Shown here: in pieces, positions 1-6,701 of the stretch
Numbering within the stretch: position 1 is the first letter of the stretch
Layout: each line of letters begins with the position of its first letter
Source: an uncultured Bacteroidota bacterium
Lineage (GTDB): Bacteria > Bacteroidota > Bacteroidia > Chitinophagales > Chitinophagaceae
Direction of reading: 5' to 3'
Assembly (NCBI GenBank): GCA_946479055.1
Contig: CAMLEX010000143.1
Coordinates: 1 to 9,416 of the forward strand
DNA length: 9,416 nt
The notes under the pieces: generated by a model
Told to the model about the DNA's origin: nothing
The model's database searches: none
What the model saw: only the letters and a program-made list of their open reading frames with translations
Made by a program: the position numbers and the translations under genes

Positions 1-50
1 TGGTCACTACCAATCGCTATGGGTTTGCTTATATCAAATGGAGAAATCAT
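1..50 (-). CDS. rpiB: Ribose-5-phosphate isomerase B, N-terminal fragment (runs off the window)
   Basis: Reading the minus strand from the ATG at 50 gives MISPFDISKPIAIGSDH before the window ends. The IGSDH segment after a short Ser/Pro/Lys lead matches the N-terminus of RpiB/LacA-family sugar-phosphate isomerases in Bacteroidota, where the strand-1 Asp-His pair helps form the active site. RpiB interconverts ribose 5-phosphate and ribulose 5-phosphate in the non-oxidative pentose phosphate pathway. The gene follows tatC on the same strand after a 120-bp gap that holds a TAGCTTTG box, so it may have its own promoter. Only 16 full codons are visible. The call rests on this short motif and another family with the same N-terminus cannot be excluded. 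Confidence 0.7.
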   Translation of the reverse strand, partial: MISPFDISKPIAIGSD

Positions 51-98
51 AAATTTTTTTTTTAATGATTATTTTAAATATACGATCTACACTTACTG

Positions 99-106
99 CA
101 AAGCTA
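99..106 (-). promoter_or_regulatory. Candidate Bacteroidota -7 box (TAGCTTTG) for rpiB
   Basis: The minus strand reads TAGCTTTG, an exact match to the Bacteroidota sigma-ABfr -7 consensus TAnnTTTG, 48 nt before the probable rpiB ATG. No good TTTG -33 element is seen at the usual distance, so support comes from the single box and its position. Confidence 0.35.
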
Positions 107-135
107 CTGTATTCATTTAAATTGGAGTAAGCATC

Positions 136-163
136 TTATCTTAGTTCTAACCTCGTACTTCGT
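136..163 (-). repeat. Degenerate heptamer repeat just after tatC
   Basis: In the tatC sense, starting 8 nt past the stop codon, the sequence runs as 7-bp units: ACGAAGT, ACGAGGT, TAGAACT, AAGATAA. The same word family follows the stop codons of the CNNM gene (1141-1154) and gldC (8518-8552) in the same orientation relative to the gene. No function is assigned. Confidence 0.6.
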
Positions 164-170
164 ATTTTAT

Positions 171-1031
171 CTAGCTCCATTCTTCCAGTTGTTTATCCTG
201 ATTTTTGTTGATCCTCGAAGCAAGAACAATACTTGCTTCGAACAAGATATACAAAGGGATTGCAACAATAGCAAGACTAAACGGATCCGTAGATGGAGTA
301 ATGATAGCTGCGGCAATTAGTATAATTATAAAAGCATGGCGACGGTATTTCCGCAAGAATTTTCCTGTAACGATACCGATTTTTGCCAGTATCATCACGA
401 GCAAAGGCATTTGAAATAAGACGCCAATACCAACCGTAGTATAAATAAGATTTTCGAGATAATCAGAAAAGGTTGGCTTTATTTCTATTAACGGGCTTAG
501 TGAATAAGAGAAATAAAAATTTACCATGAAAGGTGTCAGAACATAGTAGCCAAATGCAACACCTCCGAAGAATAATAAAGAAACCCATAGGATTACGCCT
601 CCTGTATTTTTCTTCTCTTTTTCAGAAAGAGCCGGTTTTATAAAACGCCAGAACTCCCAAAAAATATAAGGGAAAGCAACTATAAAACCGCCTACAAAAG
701 AAATAGTAAATGAAGAAATGAATTGACCAGTAAGCTCTGTACTCAGAAAACTGACTTTAACGCCCTTCATACAAATGGAATCTCCAAGACCTAAAGCATG
801 GCTTAAATCGCAGAACCATTTATAGGTAATAAAATTATCCCGCGCAGGGGCCAGTAATATATCATTGACGATTTCCCTGACGAAAATAAAGAATACGATA
901 GCACCTATCCCAATAGCAATAACTGAACGGATCAAATGCCACCGCAATTCTTCCAAATGGTCAATAAATGACATCTCTTCGCTGGCATTCTTACTATTCT
1001 TTCTGCGATCTAAAAAATCCAATAGGGCCAT
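171..1031 (-). CDS. tatC: Sec-independent (twin-arginine) protein translocase subunit TatC
   Basis: TatC is the multi-spanning inner-membrane receptor of the Tat system, which binds twin-arginine signal peptides and exports folded proteins with TatA-type partners. The 286-residue product has the family's layout: a cytoplasmic N-terminus with the signature FIDHLEELRWHLIRS (residues 22-36), then six hydrophobic segments at about 34-52, 108-128, 146-166, 195-218, 233-247 and 249-270. The conserved block FPYIFWEFWRFIKPALSEKE (120-139) lies after TM2, and the TPSTDPFSLAIVAIPLYILF stretch near TM6 is also typical. The periplasmic loop at about 60-105 is longer than in E. coli and contains two Cys (C74, C87). 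No tatA is in the window. A TATCTTTG box sits 22 nt before the ATG. The gene ends in TAG, which shows that TAG is an ordinary stop codon in this genome. Confidence 0.96.
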   Translation of the reverse strand: MALLDFLDRRKNSKNASEEMSFIDHLEELRWHLIRSVIAIGIGAIVFFIFVREIVNDILLAPARDNFITYKWFCDLSHALGLGDSICMKGVKVSFLSTELTGQFISSFTISFVGGFIVAFPYIFWEFWRFIKPALSEKEKKNTGGVILWVSLLFFGGVAFGYYVLTPFMVNFYFSYSLSPLIEIKPTFSDYLENLIYTTVGIGVLFQMPLLVMILAKIGIVTGKFLRKYRRHAFIIILIAAAIITPSTDPFSLAIVAIPLYILFEASIVLASRINKNQDKQLEEWS

Positions 1032-1053
1032 CAGTGTATTTTAATAATGGGGG

Positions 1054-1061
1054 CAAAGATA
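1054..1061 (-). promoter_or_regulatory. Candidate -7 box (TATCTTTG) for tatC
   Basis: Exact TAnnTTTG match on the minus strand, 22 nt before the tatC start, which would give a leader of roughly 15 nt. The word TATCTTTGC resembles the TACCTTTGC boxes before the glycosyltransferase gene and gldC. No clear -33 TTTG is seen. Confidence 0.5.
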
Positions 1062-1077
1062 AGGAGGTCGGGGCTTC

Positions 1078-1157
1078 AGAAGTTTATAGTTTATGGTTTG
1101 TGGTTGGCTGGCGCTGGTCGTATACGTTTCGGTTTTGAACTGTTCGTACCTCGTATC
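1078..1157 (-). repeat. Two-part intergenic repeat, copy A (CNNM gene to tatC gap)
   Basis: Read on the minus strand from the base after the CNNM stop codon: part 1 holds heptamers ACGAGGT and ACGAACA (1154-1141). About 35 bp of linker follow. Part 2 holds heptamers AACCACA, AACCATA, AACTATA and AACTTCT (1105-1078). Copy B (8514-8623) has the same order, orientation and spacing, and the linkers also align: after the shared TACGAAC, 14 of the next 20 bases agree by eye. The element fills most of the gap up to the tatC promoter. Confidence 0.6.
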
Positions 1158-2408
1158 TTATTTGAGTTTTTTCATTTTCACCATTTCTATCCTGGTATCG
1201 CTGACGCTGATGACATCAAATTCGTAGTCGTCAATGATAATACGTTCTTTTTGCTGAGGGATGGTTTCATGAAAATTAATAATATACCCCGACAAGGTTT
1301 CGGATTCATGTTCAGGAAATTCAAAATCGTATTTTTCCTCCAGGTAATCCAGCTCCAGCCGGCCTGAGAAAATAAATTCGTTTTCAGCAATCTGTGTTTC
1401 AACAAATTTTTCCGTATCATATTCGTCCTGTATTTCACCAAACAGCTCTTCCAGTACATCTTCCATCGTAATGATGCCGGCGGTACCTCCAAACTCATCT
1501 ACTACCCAGGCTATACTTTTTCGTTCACGGCTGAATTTGCTGATCAGGTCCGCGGCACTCATACTTTCAGGCACAGCAGGAATAGGTAATAAAATGGATT
1601 GAATAGTTGAGGGATTTTTAAAAAGATCCAACTGATGTATATAACCTGACAAGTGATCGATATTGTCATCGTAAACAACCAACTTGCTCAGCTTGGTCTC
1701 AATAAATTTTTTTTTCAGGTCTTCGATGGAAGTGTTAAGTGTAACTCCAACGATCTCTTTCCTTGGTACCAGGCATTGACGGATTTTTACCTTTGGAAAT
1801 TCCTGGGCATTTTCCAGCAGTTGTGTATTACGCCCTTGTCTTTCTTCATCCATGTCTTGCTGAAAAAGATTTTTTAGTTCGCTAAGGTTAAGCGGTTCTT
1901 TATGTTTGTCTACCCGTACATTGAAAACGTACCTGAGCAGCCATTCCGCCAGGCTGATAAACCCTTCTGCAATAGGGGAGAACATCTGGTAAAAAAAATC
2001 AATTACTAAAGACAGTCTTGTCAATAGAATATTGCTTCTCGCCCTGAAGATTGCCCTGGGAATAAATTCTGCAAATACCAATACTACAAAAGTGGCTATT
2101 GCAATCTCTACCAAGATATGAACCAGGTCAGCACCTACACCTAAGTATTGCCATACCGGCTGCATTACTGAACTTATTTGCAGGCTGAAAAAGACCAGGA
2201 AAATATTAAAACCAATTAAAGTAGAGCCAATAAAACTCGCAGGGGCATCTATGAATTTGGATAATAAATGACCTGCTGTGCCACCTTGTTTTTTTCGTAA
2301 TTCAATGGTCAGGCGGTTAGCACTATAATAGGCCATCTCAATGCCTGCAAAAAATCCCATCAGGAGCAGGGTCACCACAAACCAGGTTATTGTCTTCCAT
2401 TCAGCCAT
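1158..2408 (-). CDS. HlyC/CorC (CNNM, DUF21) membrane protein with CBS pair and CorC_HlyC domain; GldE-like
   Basis: The 416-residue protein has the standard three-part layout of the CorC/HlyC/CNNM family. An N-terminal DUF21 membrane region (about 5-165) has hydrophobic segments near 5-26, 59-80, 95-115 and 132-160 and the motif AEFIPRAIFRARSN (113-126), matching the family's conserved E-x-x-P stretch. A CBS-domain pair (about 207-330) contains VPRKEIVGV and the signature DEFGGTAGIITMEDVLEELF (304-323). A small CorC_HlyC domain (about 340-412) closes the protein. Family members are linked to Mg2+/Co2+ efflux, with CBS domains sensing adenine nucleotides. In Bacteroidota one paralogue is the gliding protein GldE, and the sequence alone does not say which this is. 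The gene starts 53 bp after gmk, suggesting cotranscription with murA-gmk. A TATCTTTA box 4 nt before the ATG may add an almost leaderless promoter. Confidence 0.9.
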   Translation of the reverse strand: MAEWKTITWFVVTLLLMGFFAGIEMAYYSANRLTIELRKKQGGTAGHLLSKFIDAPASFIGSTLIGFNIFLVFFSLQISSVMQPVWQYLGVGADLVHILVEIAIATFVVLVFAEFIPRAIFRARSNILLTRLSLVIDFFYQMFSPIAEGFISLAEWLLRYVFNVRVDKHKEPLNLSELKNLFQQDMDEERQGRNTQLLENAQEFPKVKIRQCLVPRKEIVGVTLNTSIEDLKKKFIETKLSKLVVYDDNIDHLSGYIHQLDLFKNPSTIQSILLPIPAVPESMSAADLISKFSRERKSIAWVVDEFGGTAGIITMEDVLEELFGEIQDEYDTEKFVETQIAENEFIFSGRLELDYLEEKYDFEFPEHESETLSGYIINFHETIPQQKERIIIDDYEFDVISVSDTRIEMVKMKKLK

Positions 2409-2412
2409 ATGG

Positions 2413-2420
2413 TAAAGATA
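2413..2420 (-). promoter_or_regulatory. Possible -7 box (TATCTTTA) just upstream of the CNNM gene
   Basis: The minus strand reads TATCTTTA, one base off TAnnTTTG, ending 4 nt before the ATG at 2408, with a TTTA word about 21 nt upstream. If used, transcription would start at or next to the start codon. It could equally be chance inside the murA-gmk-CNNM operon. Confidence 0.25.
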
Positions 2421-2461
2421 ACAAACGGCGGGTTTTGCAGGTAAAGGAAGTACTGATTTGT

Positions 2462-3037
2462 TTATATATCCAGGAATTCCTTTACGATCTGTTCTGCTTT
2501 GGCGCAGGCCCGGTCCAGGTCGTCATTGATTATGGATTTGTTGAAATGCTCTTTAAAAGAAATTTCATAAGAAGCTTTATTCACCCTGGCCTGCAATGAT
2601 TCGACTGTTTCTGTTCCTCTTGATTCCAATCTTTTTTTCAATTCAGCTACAGAAGGCGGTTCTATAAAAATGGTCAGCGATGTATCGGGATATTGCTGTT
2701 GTATATGTATAGCGCCTTTTACATCTATATCCAGCAAAGGACATTGGTTATTATCCCATAGTCTTTGCAGCTCACTTTTTAAAGTGCCATAATATTTTCC
2801 TTCATACACCATTTCCCATTCTATAAATTCATTGTGCTGGATCTTTTGTTTAAAATCCTGTAAGGAGATAAAATAATAATCCTTTCCGTTTGTTTCATAA
2901 CTGCGGGCTTCCCGGGTAGCGGCAGAAATAGAAAAAGCCAGCTGCGGAAAAACTTTTAACAGATGCCGGGTTATGGAAGTTTTACCGGCACCGGATGGAG
3001 CGGTAATGATGATGATCTTATTTTGATAAGAAGCCAT
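2462..3037 (-). CDS. gmk: Guanylate kinase
   Basis: Gmk phosphorylates GMP to GDP with ATP in the cytoplasm, an essential step in making GTP and dGTP. The 191-residue product carries the P-loop APSGAGKTS (13-21), the GMP-binding region SISAATREARSYETNGKDYY (36-55), the block EFIEWEMVYEGKYYGT (70-85), the strand LLDIDVKGA (101-109), and the Arg-rich lid and following helix around RLESRGTETVESLQARV (136-152). Length is near the roughly 200-residue family norm. I place the start at the ATG at 3037 (MASYQNK). The frame remains open two codons further to a TTG at 3043, but that is weaker. The gene lies 51 bp after murA and 53 bp before the CNNM gene with no terminator between, so an operon is likely. 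Confidence 0.96.
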   Translation of the reverse strand: MASYQNKIIIITAPSGAGKTSITRHLLKVFPQLAFSISAATREARSYETNGKDYYFISLQDFKQKIQHNEFIEWEMVYEGKYYGTLKSELQRLWDNNQCPLLDIDVKGAIHIQQQYPDTSLTIFIEPPSVAELKKRLESRGTETVESLQARVNKASYEISFKEHFNKSIINDDLDRACAKAEQIVKEFLDI

Positions 3038-3088
3038 GTGCAAAGAAAAGGAATGAAATGCAATGGCGTTTATTCTTCATTTATTTTT

Positions 3089-4399
3089 TCAGCCTTCCAC
3101 TCTTTTTATATCAGCTCCCAGTTTTTTCAATCGTTCATCTATGTATTGATAACCCCTGTCAATTTGTTCTATATTCTGAATAGTGCTTTTACCTTCAGCA
3201 CTCAATGCTGCAATGAGCAATGCGACACCAGCACGTATATCAGGGCTGCTCATGGTAATGCCACGCAGTTGTTGCTCTCTTTCCAATCCTATAACAACCG
3301 CACGATGCGGATCACATAAAATAATTTGAGCTCCCATATCTATCAGCTTATCTACAAAGAACAAACGGCTTTCAAACATTTTTTGATGAATGAGTACACT
3401 GCCTTTTGCCTGTATAGCTGTTACCAGTATTATGCTGAGCAGGTCAGGAGTAAAACCCGGCCAGGGGTGATCATAGATAGTCAATACACCGCCATCAAAA
3501 TATCTGTTCACTTCATAAATTTCCTGTGATGGTATATGAATATCATCGCCATTAAAATTTAATTGAATGCCTAATTGCTGAAATTTTTCAGGGATAATAC
3601 CGAGGTGTTCGATACCGGCATTTTTAATGGTGATATCGCTTTTTGTCATTGCGGCAAGGCCAATAAAGGAACCTACTTCGATCATATCGGGCAGCATCCG
3701 GTGTTCGGTGCCGCCGAGATAATCCACCCCTTCAATAGTAAGTAAATTACTCCCGATGCCACTGATCTTTGCTCCCATGCGGTTGAGCATTTTACAAAGT
3801 TGCTGTGTGTAAGGTTCGCAGGCCGCATTGTAAATCGTTGTTGTTCCCTTGGCCATTGCAGCGGCCATGATAATATTGGCAGTGCCTGTTACAGATGGCT
3901 CATCCAACAGCATATTTGTTCCTTTCAGATCGCGTGCTTCTAAATGAAAGAAGCCATCTTCGGGATGATAATTAAATTTGGCGCCTAATTTTTCGAAACT
4001 GATGATATGCGTATCCAACCTTCGCCTCCCAATCTTATCTCCCCCTGGTTTTGGAATAAAAGCCTTTTTAAACCGGGCTAACATCGGGCCTGCAAGCATT
4101 ACTGATCCACGAAGCCGCCCGCTTTTCTTTTTATACGCATCACTGTGCAGGTAGTCAATATTTACATTATCGGCCTGGAAAATGCAAGTGTCCCGTTGTG
4201 TCCTTTCAATCTTCACATTCATTTCTTCCAGCAATTCAATTAATAAGTTTACATCCAGGATATCAGGAATATTGCTGATGGTAATTTTCTCCGGCGTCAG
4301 CAACACCGCACTGATGATTTGCAGTGCCTCATTTTTTGCTCCCTGTGGAATAATTTCCCCCGATAATTTTTTTCCACCACTTACTATGAATGAATGCAT
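3089..4399 (-). CDS. murA: UDP-N-acetylglucosamine 1-carboxyvinyltransferase (MurA), Asp-type active site
   Basis: MurA transfers enolpyruvyl from phosphoenolpyruvate to UDP-GlcNAc, the first committed cytoplasmic step of peptidoglycan synthesis. The 436-residue product (E. coli MurA has 419) keeps the family's active-site landmarks: the Lys-Asn pair in GAKNEAL (K22, N23), the mobile loop PKPGGDKIGRRRLDTH (116-131), the catalytic Asp region PGFTPDLLS (D319, matching E. coli D305), and the Arg in SPDIRAGVALL (R389, matching E. coli R397). The loop residue that is Cys115 in E. coli is Asp121 here (GAT at 4037-4039). Asp at this position keeps activity in other bacteria but removes the residue alkylated by fosfomycin. 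The gene heads the probable murA-gmk-CNNM operon. Upstream are a DUF4290 terminator, a G-free 34-nt leader (4400-4433) and a weak TACCTTGC box (4445-4452). Confidence 0.96.
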   Translation of the reverse strand: MHSFIVSGGKKLSGEIIPQGAKNEALQIISAVLLTPEKITISNIPDILDVNLLIELLEEMNVKIERTQRDTCIFQADNVNIDYLHSDAYKKKSGRLRGSVMLAGPMLARFKKAFIPKPGGDKIGRRRLDTHIISFEKLGAKFNYHPEDGFFHLEARDLKGTNMLLDEPSVTGTANIIMAAAMAKGTTTIYNAACEPYTQQLCKMLNRMGAKISGIGSNLLTIEGVDYLGGTEHRMLPDMIEVGSFIGLAAMTKSDITIKNAGIEHLGIIPEKFQQLGIQLNFNGDDIHIPSQEIYEVNRYFDGGVLTIYDHPWPGFTPDLLSIILVTAIQAKGSVLIHQKMFESRLFFVDKLIDMGAQIILCDPHRAVVIGLEREQQLRGITMSSPDIRAGVALLIAALSAEGKSTIQNIEQIDRGYQYIDERLKKLGADIKRVEG

Positions 4400-4416
4400 G
4401 TGTTTAGTTGAAATTG

Positions 4417-4477
4417 AAAAGTTGATAAGTTTTCCAGGTTGGCCGCAAGGTAAATATTTTGAGTTGACAAGTTGATA
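4417..4477 (-). repeat. Degenerate 8-bp-period repeat in the murA leader
   Basis: On the plus strand, units such as TTGAAAAG and TTGATAAG (4415-4430) and TTGACAAG and TTGATAGC (4464-4479) repeat with a period of 8. Read in the murA sense these are AACTT/ATCAAC words. They resemble, in style and position before a gene start, the AT-rich repeats before DUF4290 and the CvpA gene. No function is assigned. Confidence 0.4.
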
Positions 4478-4517
4478 GCAGTATTGTTTAAATGAAAAAT
4501 TTTATATCAAAAAGTTT

Positions 4518-4551
4518 AAAAAAAATGGCTGACATAAAAATGTCAACCATT
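4518..4551 (-). terminator. Intrinsic terminator of the DUF4290 gene
   Basis: Two 12-base arms (4524-4535 and 4540-4551) pair around a 4-base loop. On the minus-strand RNA all 12 positions pair, one as U-G wobble, and the stem runs straight into a U tract (A run at 4518-4523, continuing the stem's own As). On the plus strand the wobble becomes a C-A mismatch and no U tract follows, so it works in the minus direction. It lies 26 bp past the DUF4290 stop and separates that gene from murA. Confidence 0.8.
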
Positions 4552-4577
4552 CGATTATATAAACGGAGTCAAACGTA

Positions 4578-5276
4578 TTAATATCTTTTTTTCTTAAACT
4601 TACCACCACCGCCGCCGCCACTGCGGTCATTTCTATCATTGCGGTATTGTCCGCCACCACCACCGCCACTGCGTTGTTGAAACTTTCCTCTTTGTTTGCC
4701 ATAACCGCCACGATCTCTGTCACGGTTTTCCTGCGGGCGGAAAGCTTTTACATAAGGGGTATTGGTAAAGGTCAACTGTCCATTGGTGATACCAGTCAGC
4801 TCACTTTGAATGGCATCATCATGTACTACTTCCTTGTGCCAGTTATTATAGGCGAGCTTCATGTAATAAGCAATAGCATTAGCAAAGCCAGCCCGTTTAT
4901 CAGTATCATCCTCATTTAATGCTTTTTTGATCACTACTTCCAGGTTTTTACCCAGGTGAGAGTGCTTAGGATGACGTTTAGGGTAAGGTAGCGGTTTGGG
5001 TTTTTCACTTAATGATTCCCTGGTGGGAATGGGATACGGAGATTTTACATCTAATTTAAAATCAGAGATAAAAAACAAGTGGTCCCAGAGTTTATGACGA
5101 AAATCTTCTACATTTTTAAGGTGAGGATTTAAAAAACCCATCAGTTCAATAACCGCTTGGGCATTCCCCTGCCTTCTTTCCGGTTCTTCAATGCTGACAA
5201 GGTGTTCGATCATTTTCTGAACATGCCGGCCATATTCACGCATGGCCATGTTGTTTCTTGTGGTATTATATTCCAT
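4578..5276 (-). CDS. DUF4290 family protein with Gly/Arg/Asn-rich tail
   Basis: The 232-residue protein matches, by memory of the family, DUF4290, a Bacteroidota-restricted cytoplasmic family of unknown function often found beside murA, as here. The N-terminus MEYNTTRNNMAMREYGRHVQ and the following helical region EPERRQGNAQAVIELMGFLN are the recognisable parts. A Pro/Lys/His-rich segment (about 80-108) links to a second helical block (about 110-150). From about residue 180 the chain is low complexity, rich in Arg, Asp, Asn and Gln, with two hexaglycine runs (204-209 and 220-225), each preceded by Arg-Ser, and the basic end KFKKKRY. Such RGG-like tails often bind RNA, but that is inference. 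The start is the ATG at 5276, not the upstream in-frame TTG at 5300, because the TACATTTG -7 box (5298-5305) would overlap the longer version. No signal peptide or membrane segment is seen. Confidence 0.85.
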   Translation of the reverse strand: MEYNTTRNNMAMREYGRHVQKMIEHLVSIEEPERRQGNAQAVIELMGFLNPHLKNVEDFRHKLWDHLFFISDFKLDVKSPYPIPTRESLSEKPKPLPYPKRHPKHSHLGKNLEVVIKKALNEDDTDKRAGFANAIAYYMKLAYNNWHKEVVHDDAIQSELTGITNGQLTFTNTPYVKAFRPQENRDRDRGGYGKQRGKFQQRSGGGGGGQYRNDRNDRSGGGGGGKFKKKRY

Positions 5277-5297
5277 AAATAGTAAGGAGTGCGGCAA

Positions 5298-5305
5298 CAA
5301 ATGTA
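5298..5305 (-). promoter_or_regulatory. Candidate -7 box (TACATTTG) for the DUF4290 gene
   Basis: Exact TAnnTTTG match on the minus strand, 21 nt before the ATG at 5276. The AT-rich repeat at 5311-5346 lies where a -33 element would be expected, and no TTTG is seen there. The box supports the ATG start over the TTG at 5300. Confidence 0.5.
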
Positions 5306-5310
5306 GAGAA

Positions 5311-5346
5311 AAGGGCTTAAAGTTTAAGGGTTTAAAAGTTTAAGAC
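5311..5346 (-). repeat. AT-rich 8-bp-period repeat upstream of DUF4290
   Basis: In the DUF4290 sense the units read CTTAAACT, TTTAAACC, CTTAAACT, TTAAGCCC. The TTTAAAC/GTTTAAA vocabulary recurs on both sides of the yqeY-CvpA gap (9090-9156), again ahead of a gene start in the same orientation. It sits just upstream of the DUF4290 -7 box. Confidence 0.45.
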
Positions 5347-5437
5347 AGTTGCTTGTCGGAAGAAATCCTTTGATTGGGCTAATAGAGATCCAAAGAAAAT
5401 AGCTTGTTCTAAAGTCTCTTTAGGGGTTTGGGGGGAT

Positions 5438-5472
5438 AAAAAAAGAAAGGGGCCCCGAACCAAGGCCCCTTT
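5438..5472 (-). terminator. Strong GC-rich intrinsic terminator after the T9SS cargo gene
   Basis: A perfect 9-bp stem (AAAGGGGCC with GGCCCCTTT; arms at 5464-5472 and 5446-5454) closes a 9-nt loop. On the minus strand it is followed by a C and then seven Ts (A run at 5438-5444), the classic intrinsic terminator form. It lies 32 bp past the stop codon of the cargo gene and insulates DUF4290 from it. Confidence 0.85.
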
Positions 5473-5503
5473 TACAAGCCACCATCCTCTTCCACCTAAG
5501 AGG

Positions 5504-6701
5504 TCATTTAATTAAAAATTGATTTACGCTGGATTCAAGGCTTTTTTTATCGGTAAGCCTTAACCAATATACCCCCGGCAACAACCTCGCTAACTCTCTG
5601 TATGACGAACCCTGTTTTACTACAATATCCTTATTCACCGTCATTTGACCCTGCGTATTATAAATAAGAGCGTTAAATTCTCCGCTCAAAGTATTATCAA
5701 ATTTGATACCAACAATACCCGATGAAGGGTTTGGATAAACAGAAAATTTTGTCGATGCGGAATTTTCCAGTGCTACATGCTTAATATTACTATAGCGAAC
5801 ATACCCATTTGAATAAACCTACTTTATGCGGAAATAATACACCCCGCTTTCCCCGTTCGACGCTTTGAATTGCAATTTATACGGTTCGTTGTCTTTTGTG
5901 TTTTTTGCGGCCAATCCTATACCTGAAAAATTATTGCCATTTCTACTGAACTCAGCTTCATAGTGGTAACTGGAATTATAGTCATCATCACCCGACCATT
6001 TTAAGTCTACTTTATTTTTAGTTAGCTGGTTAATAGTAAATGCATAAACGTTTAGAGGTAATACTGAAGCGGGGCAATAGCAGTATTCAAAGTGGATATT
6101 TACACGGCCTGATGTGGCAATGCCAATAGACGCATTGCCTCCACTTGAAATAGTAACACCAGCATTAATGGTGTAGTTGTACAACAGGCTATCCTGGCCA
6201 TAAAACTGGCTCAAGTCACCTGCATTCGTTATAGTACGGCAATTTGATTTGGCATTGAGAACCGTATCCTGGGTCACTTTACCAAAATCAGGTCCTGAAC
6301 CTGCCGCCCCATCCATGCCCTGCAGTGAAAAAGAGTAATTTTTTCCATCACTATTAAAAATAGGTGTAGATAAACCGGGTCCTGTTAACATGTCAGTTCT
6401 TGAATAACTGGCTGTATAGGTATGAGGGGCTATTTGGTTGTTTTCAAACGAAAGGCTATCTACTACACCGGTAATGGTCAGGCAAAGCCTCATACAATTT
6501 ACCATTCCGTCCGCAGGATCAAATTTTGGCAGAAAGAGGCATGGAAGTGCTGCCAGCGGGTATTGCAAAACTGGTATCAAATGCAGTTCCGGTAACAGAA
6601 GATCCCCCATCCGGGCATTGCGCATGCCCCGTATTATGAAGGCCGTTAATACCCAGGAATGTCAGAAAATAAATAAATAAAAGTTTGTATAAATTCTTCA
6701 T
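5504..6701 (-). pseudogene. Disrupted T9SS-secreted protein: choice-of-anchor-E-like domain plus type A C-terminal sorting domain
   Basis: Three minus-strand reading frames join into one protein of about 398 residues if two lesions are repaired. It opens with a signal peptide (MKNLYKLLFIYFLTFLGING, cleavage likely after GHA at residue 27). A beta-rich region follows with LPKFDPADG and SLSFENN, resembling choice-of-anchor E domains. Next comes a fibronectin-III-like segment with LPLNVYAFTINQ, VDLKWS and GVYYFRIK. The end is a T9SS sorting domain of about 80 residues with YPNPSSG (from residue 322), GVYWLRL and a terminal FLIK. Lesion 1: at codon 56 (TTT at 6533-6535) one extra base shifts the frame, and the N-terminal frame stops at 6519. 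Lesion 2: codon 294 is TAG (5819-5821), where homologues read FRIKQV, suggesting CAG changed to TAG. Either lesion removes the sorting domain, so the product could not be exported by T9SS. Sequencing error is possible for the frameshift, less so for the stop. The gene has its own terminator and a divergent neighbour, and would have been a surface or secreted protein of unknown ligand. Confidence 0.8.

Noticed and set aside
1..120. Plus-strand open frame of 39 codons ending in TAA at 118-120
   Set aside because: It is compositionally plausible for a membrane protein end, but the minus strand over the same bases encodes a recognisable RpiB N-terminus, matches the direction of tatC, and has a TAnnTTTG box.
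171..173. TAG read as an amino acid genome-wide, which would explain the internal TAG of the T9SS gene
   Set aside because: tatC ends in TAG at the expected length of the family and is followed by intergenic repeat, so TAG acts as a normal stop here.
3038..3043. gmk starting at the TTG at 3043, and DUF4290 starting at the TTG at 5300
   Set aside because: Both have an in-frame ATG a few codons on that begins the conserved domain, and the DUF4290 TTG would lie inside its own -7 box.
4578..4730. Gly-rich coding repeat of DUF4290 as a DNA-level tandem repeat or phase-variable tract
   Set aside because: The CCACC/GCC codons encode Gly runs with mixed codons and no uniform unit, so slippage-driven variation is not strongly suggested.
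6533..6536. Programmed +1 frameshift at CTT-T, as in prfB
   Set aside because: The CTT codon followed by T resembles the slippery part of the RF2 site, but no stop codon sits in the A site, no upstream Shine-Dalgarno-like stimulator is seen, and a second lesion exists downstream. Gene decay or an indel error is more likely.
6519..6701. A separate 60-residue secreted protein, a separate 268-residue protein (6625-5819) and a separate 61-residue sorting-domain protein (5689-5504)
   Set aside because: The first has the signal peptide but stops mid-domain, the second lacks a signal peptide and begins with out-of-frame sequence, and the third starts at TTG inside a sorting domain. Together they make one colinear protein, so one broken gene is the simpler reading.
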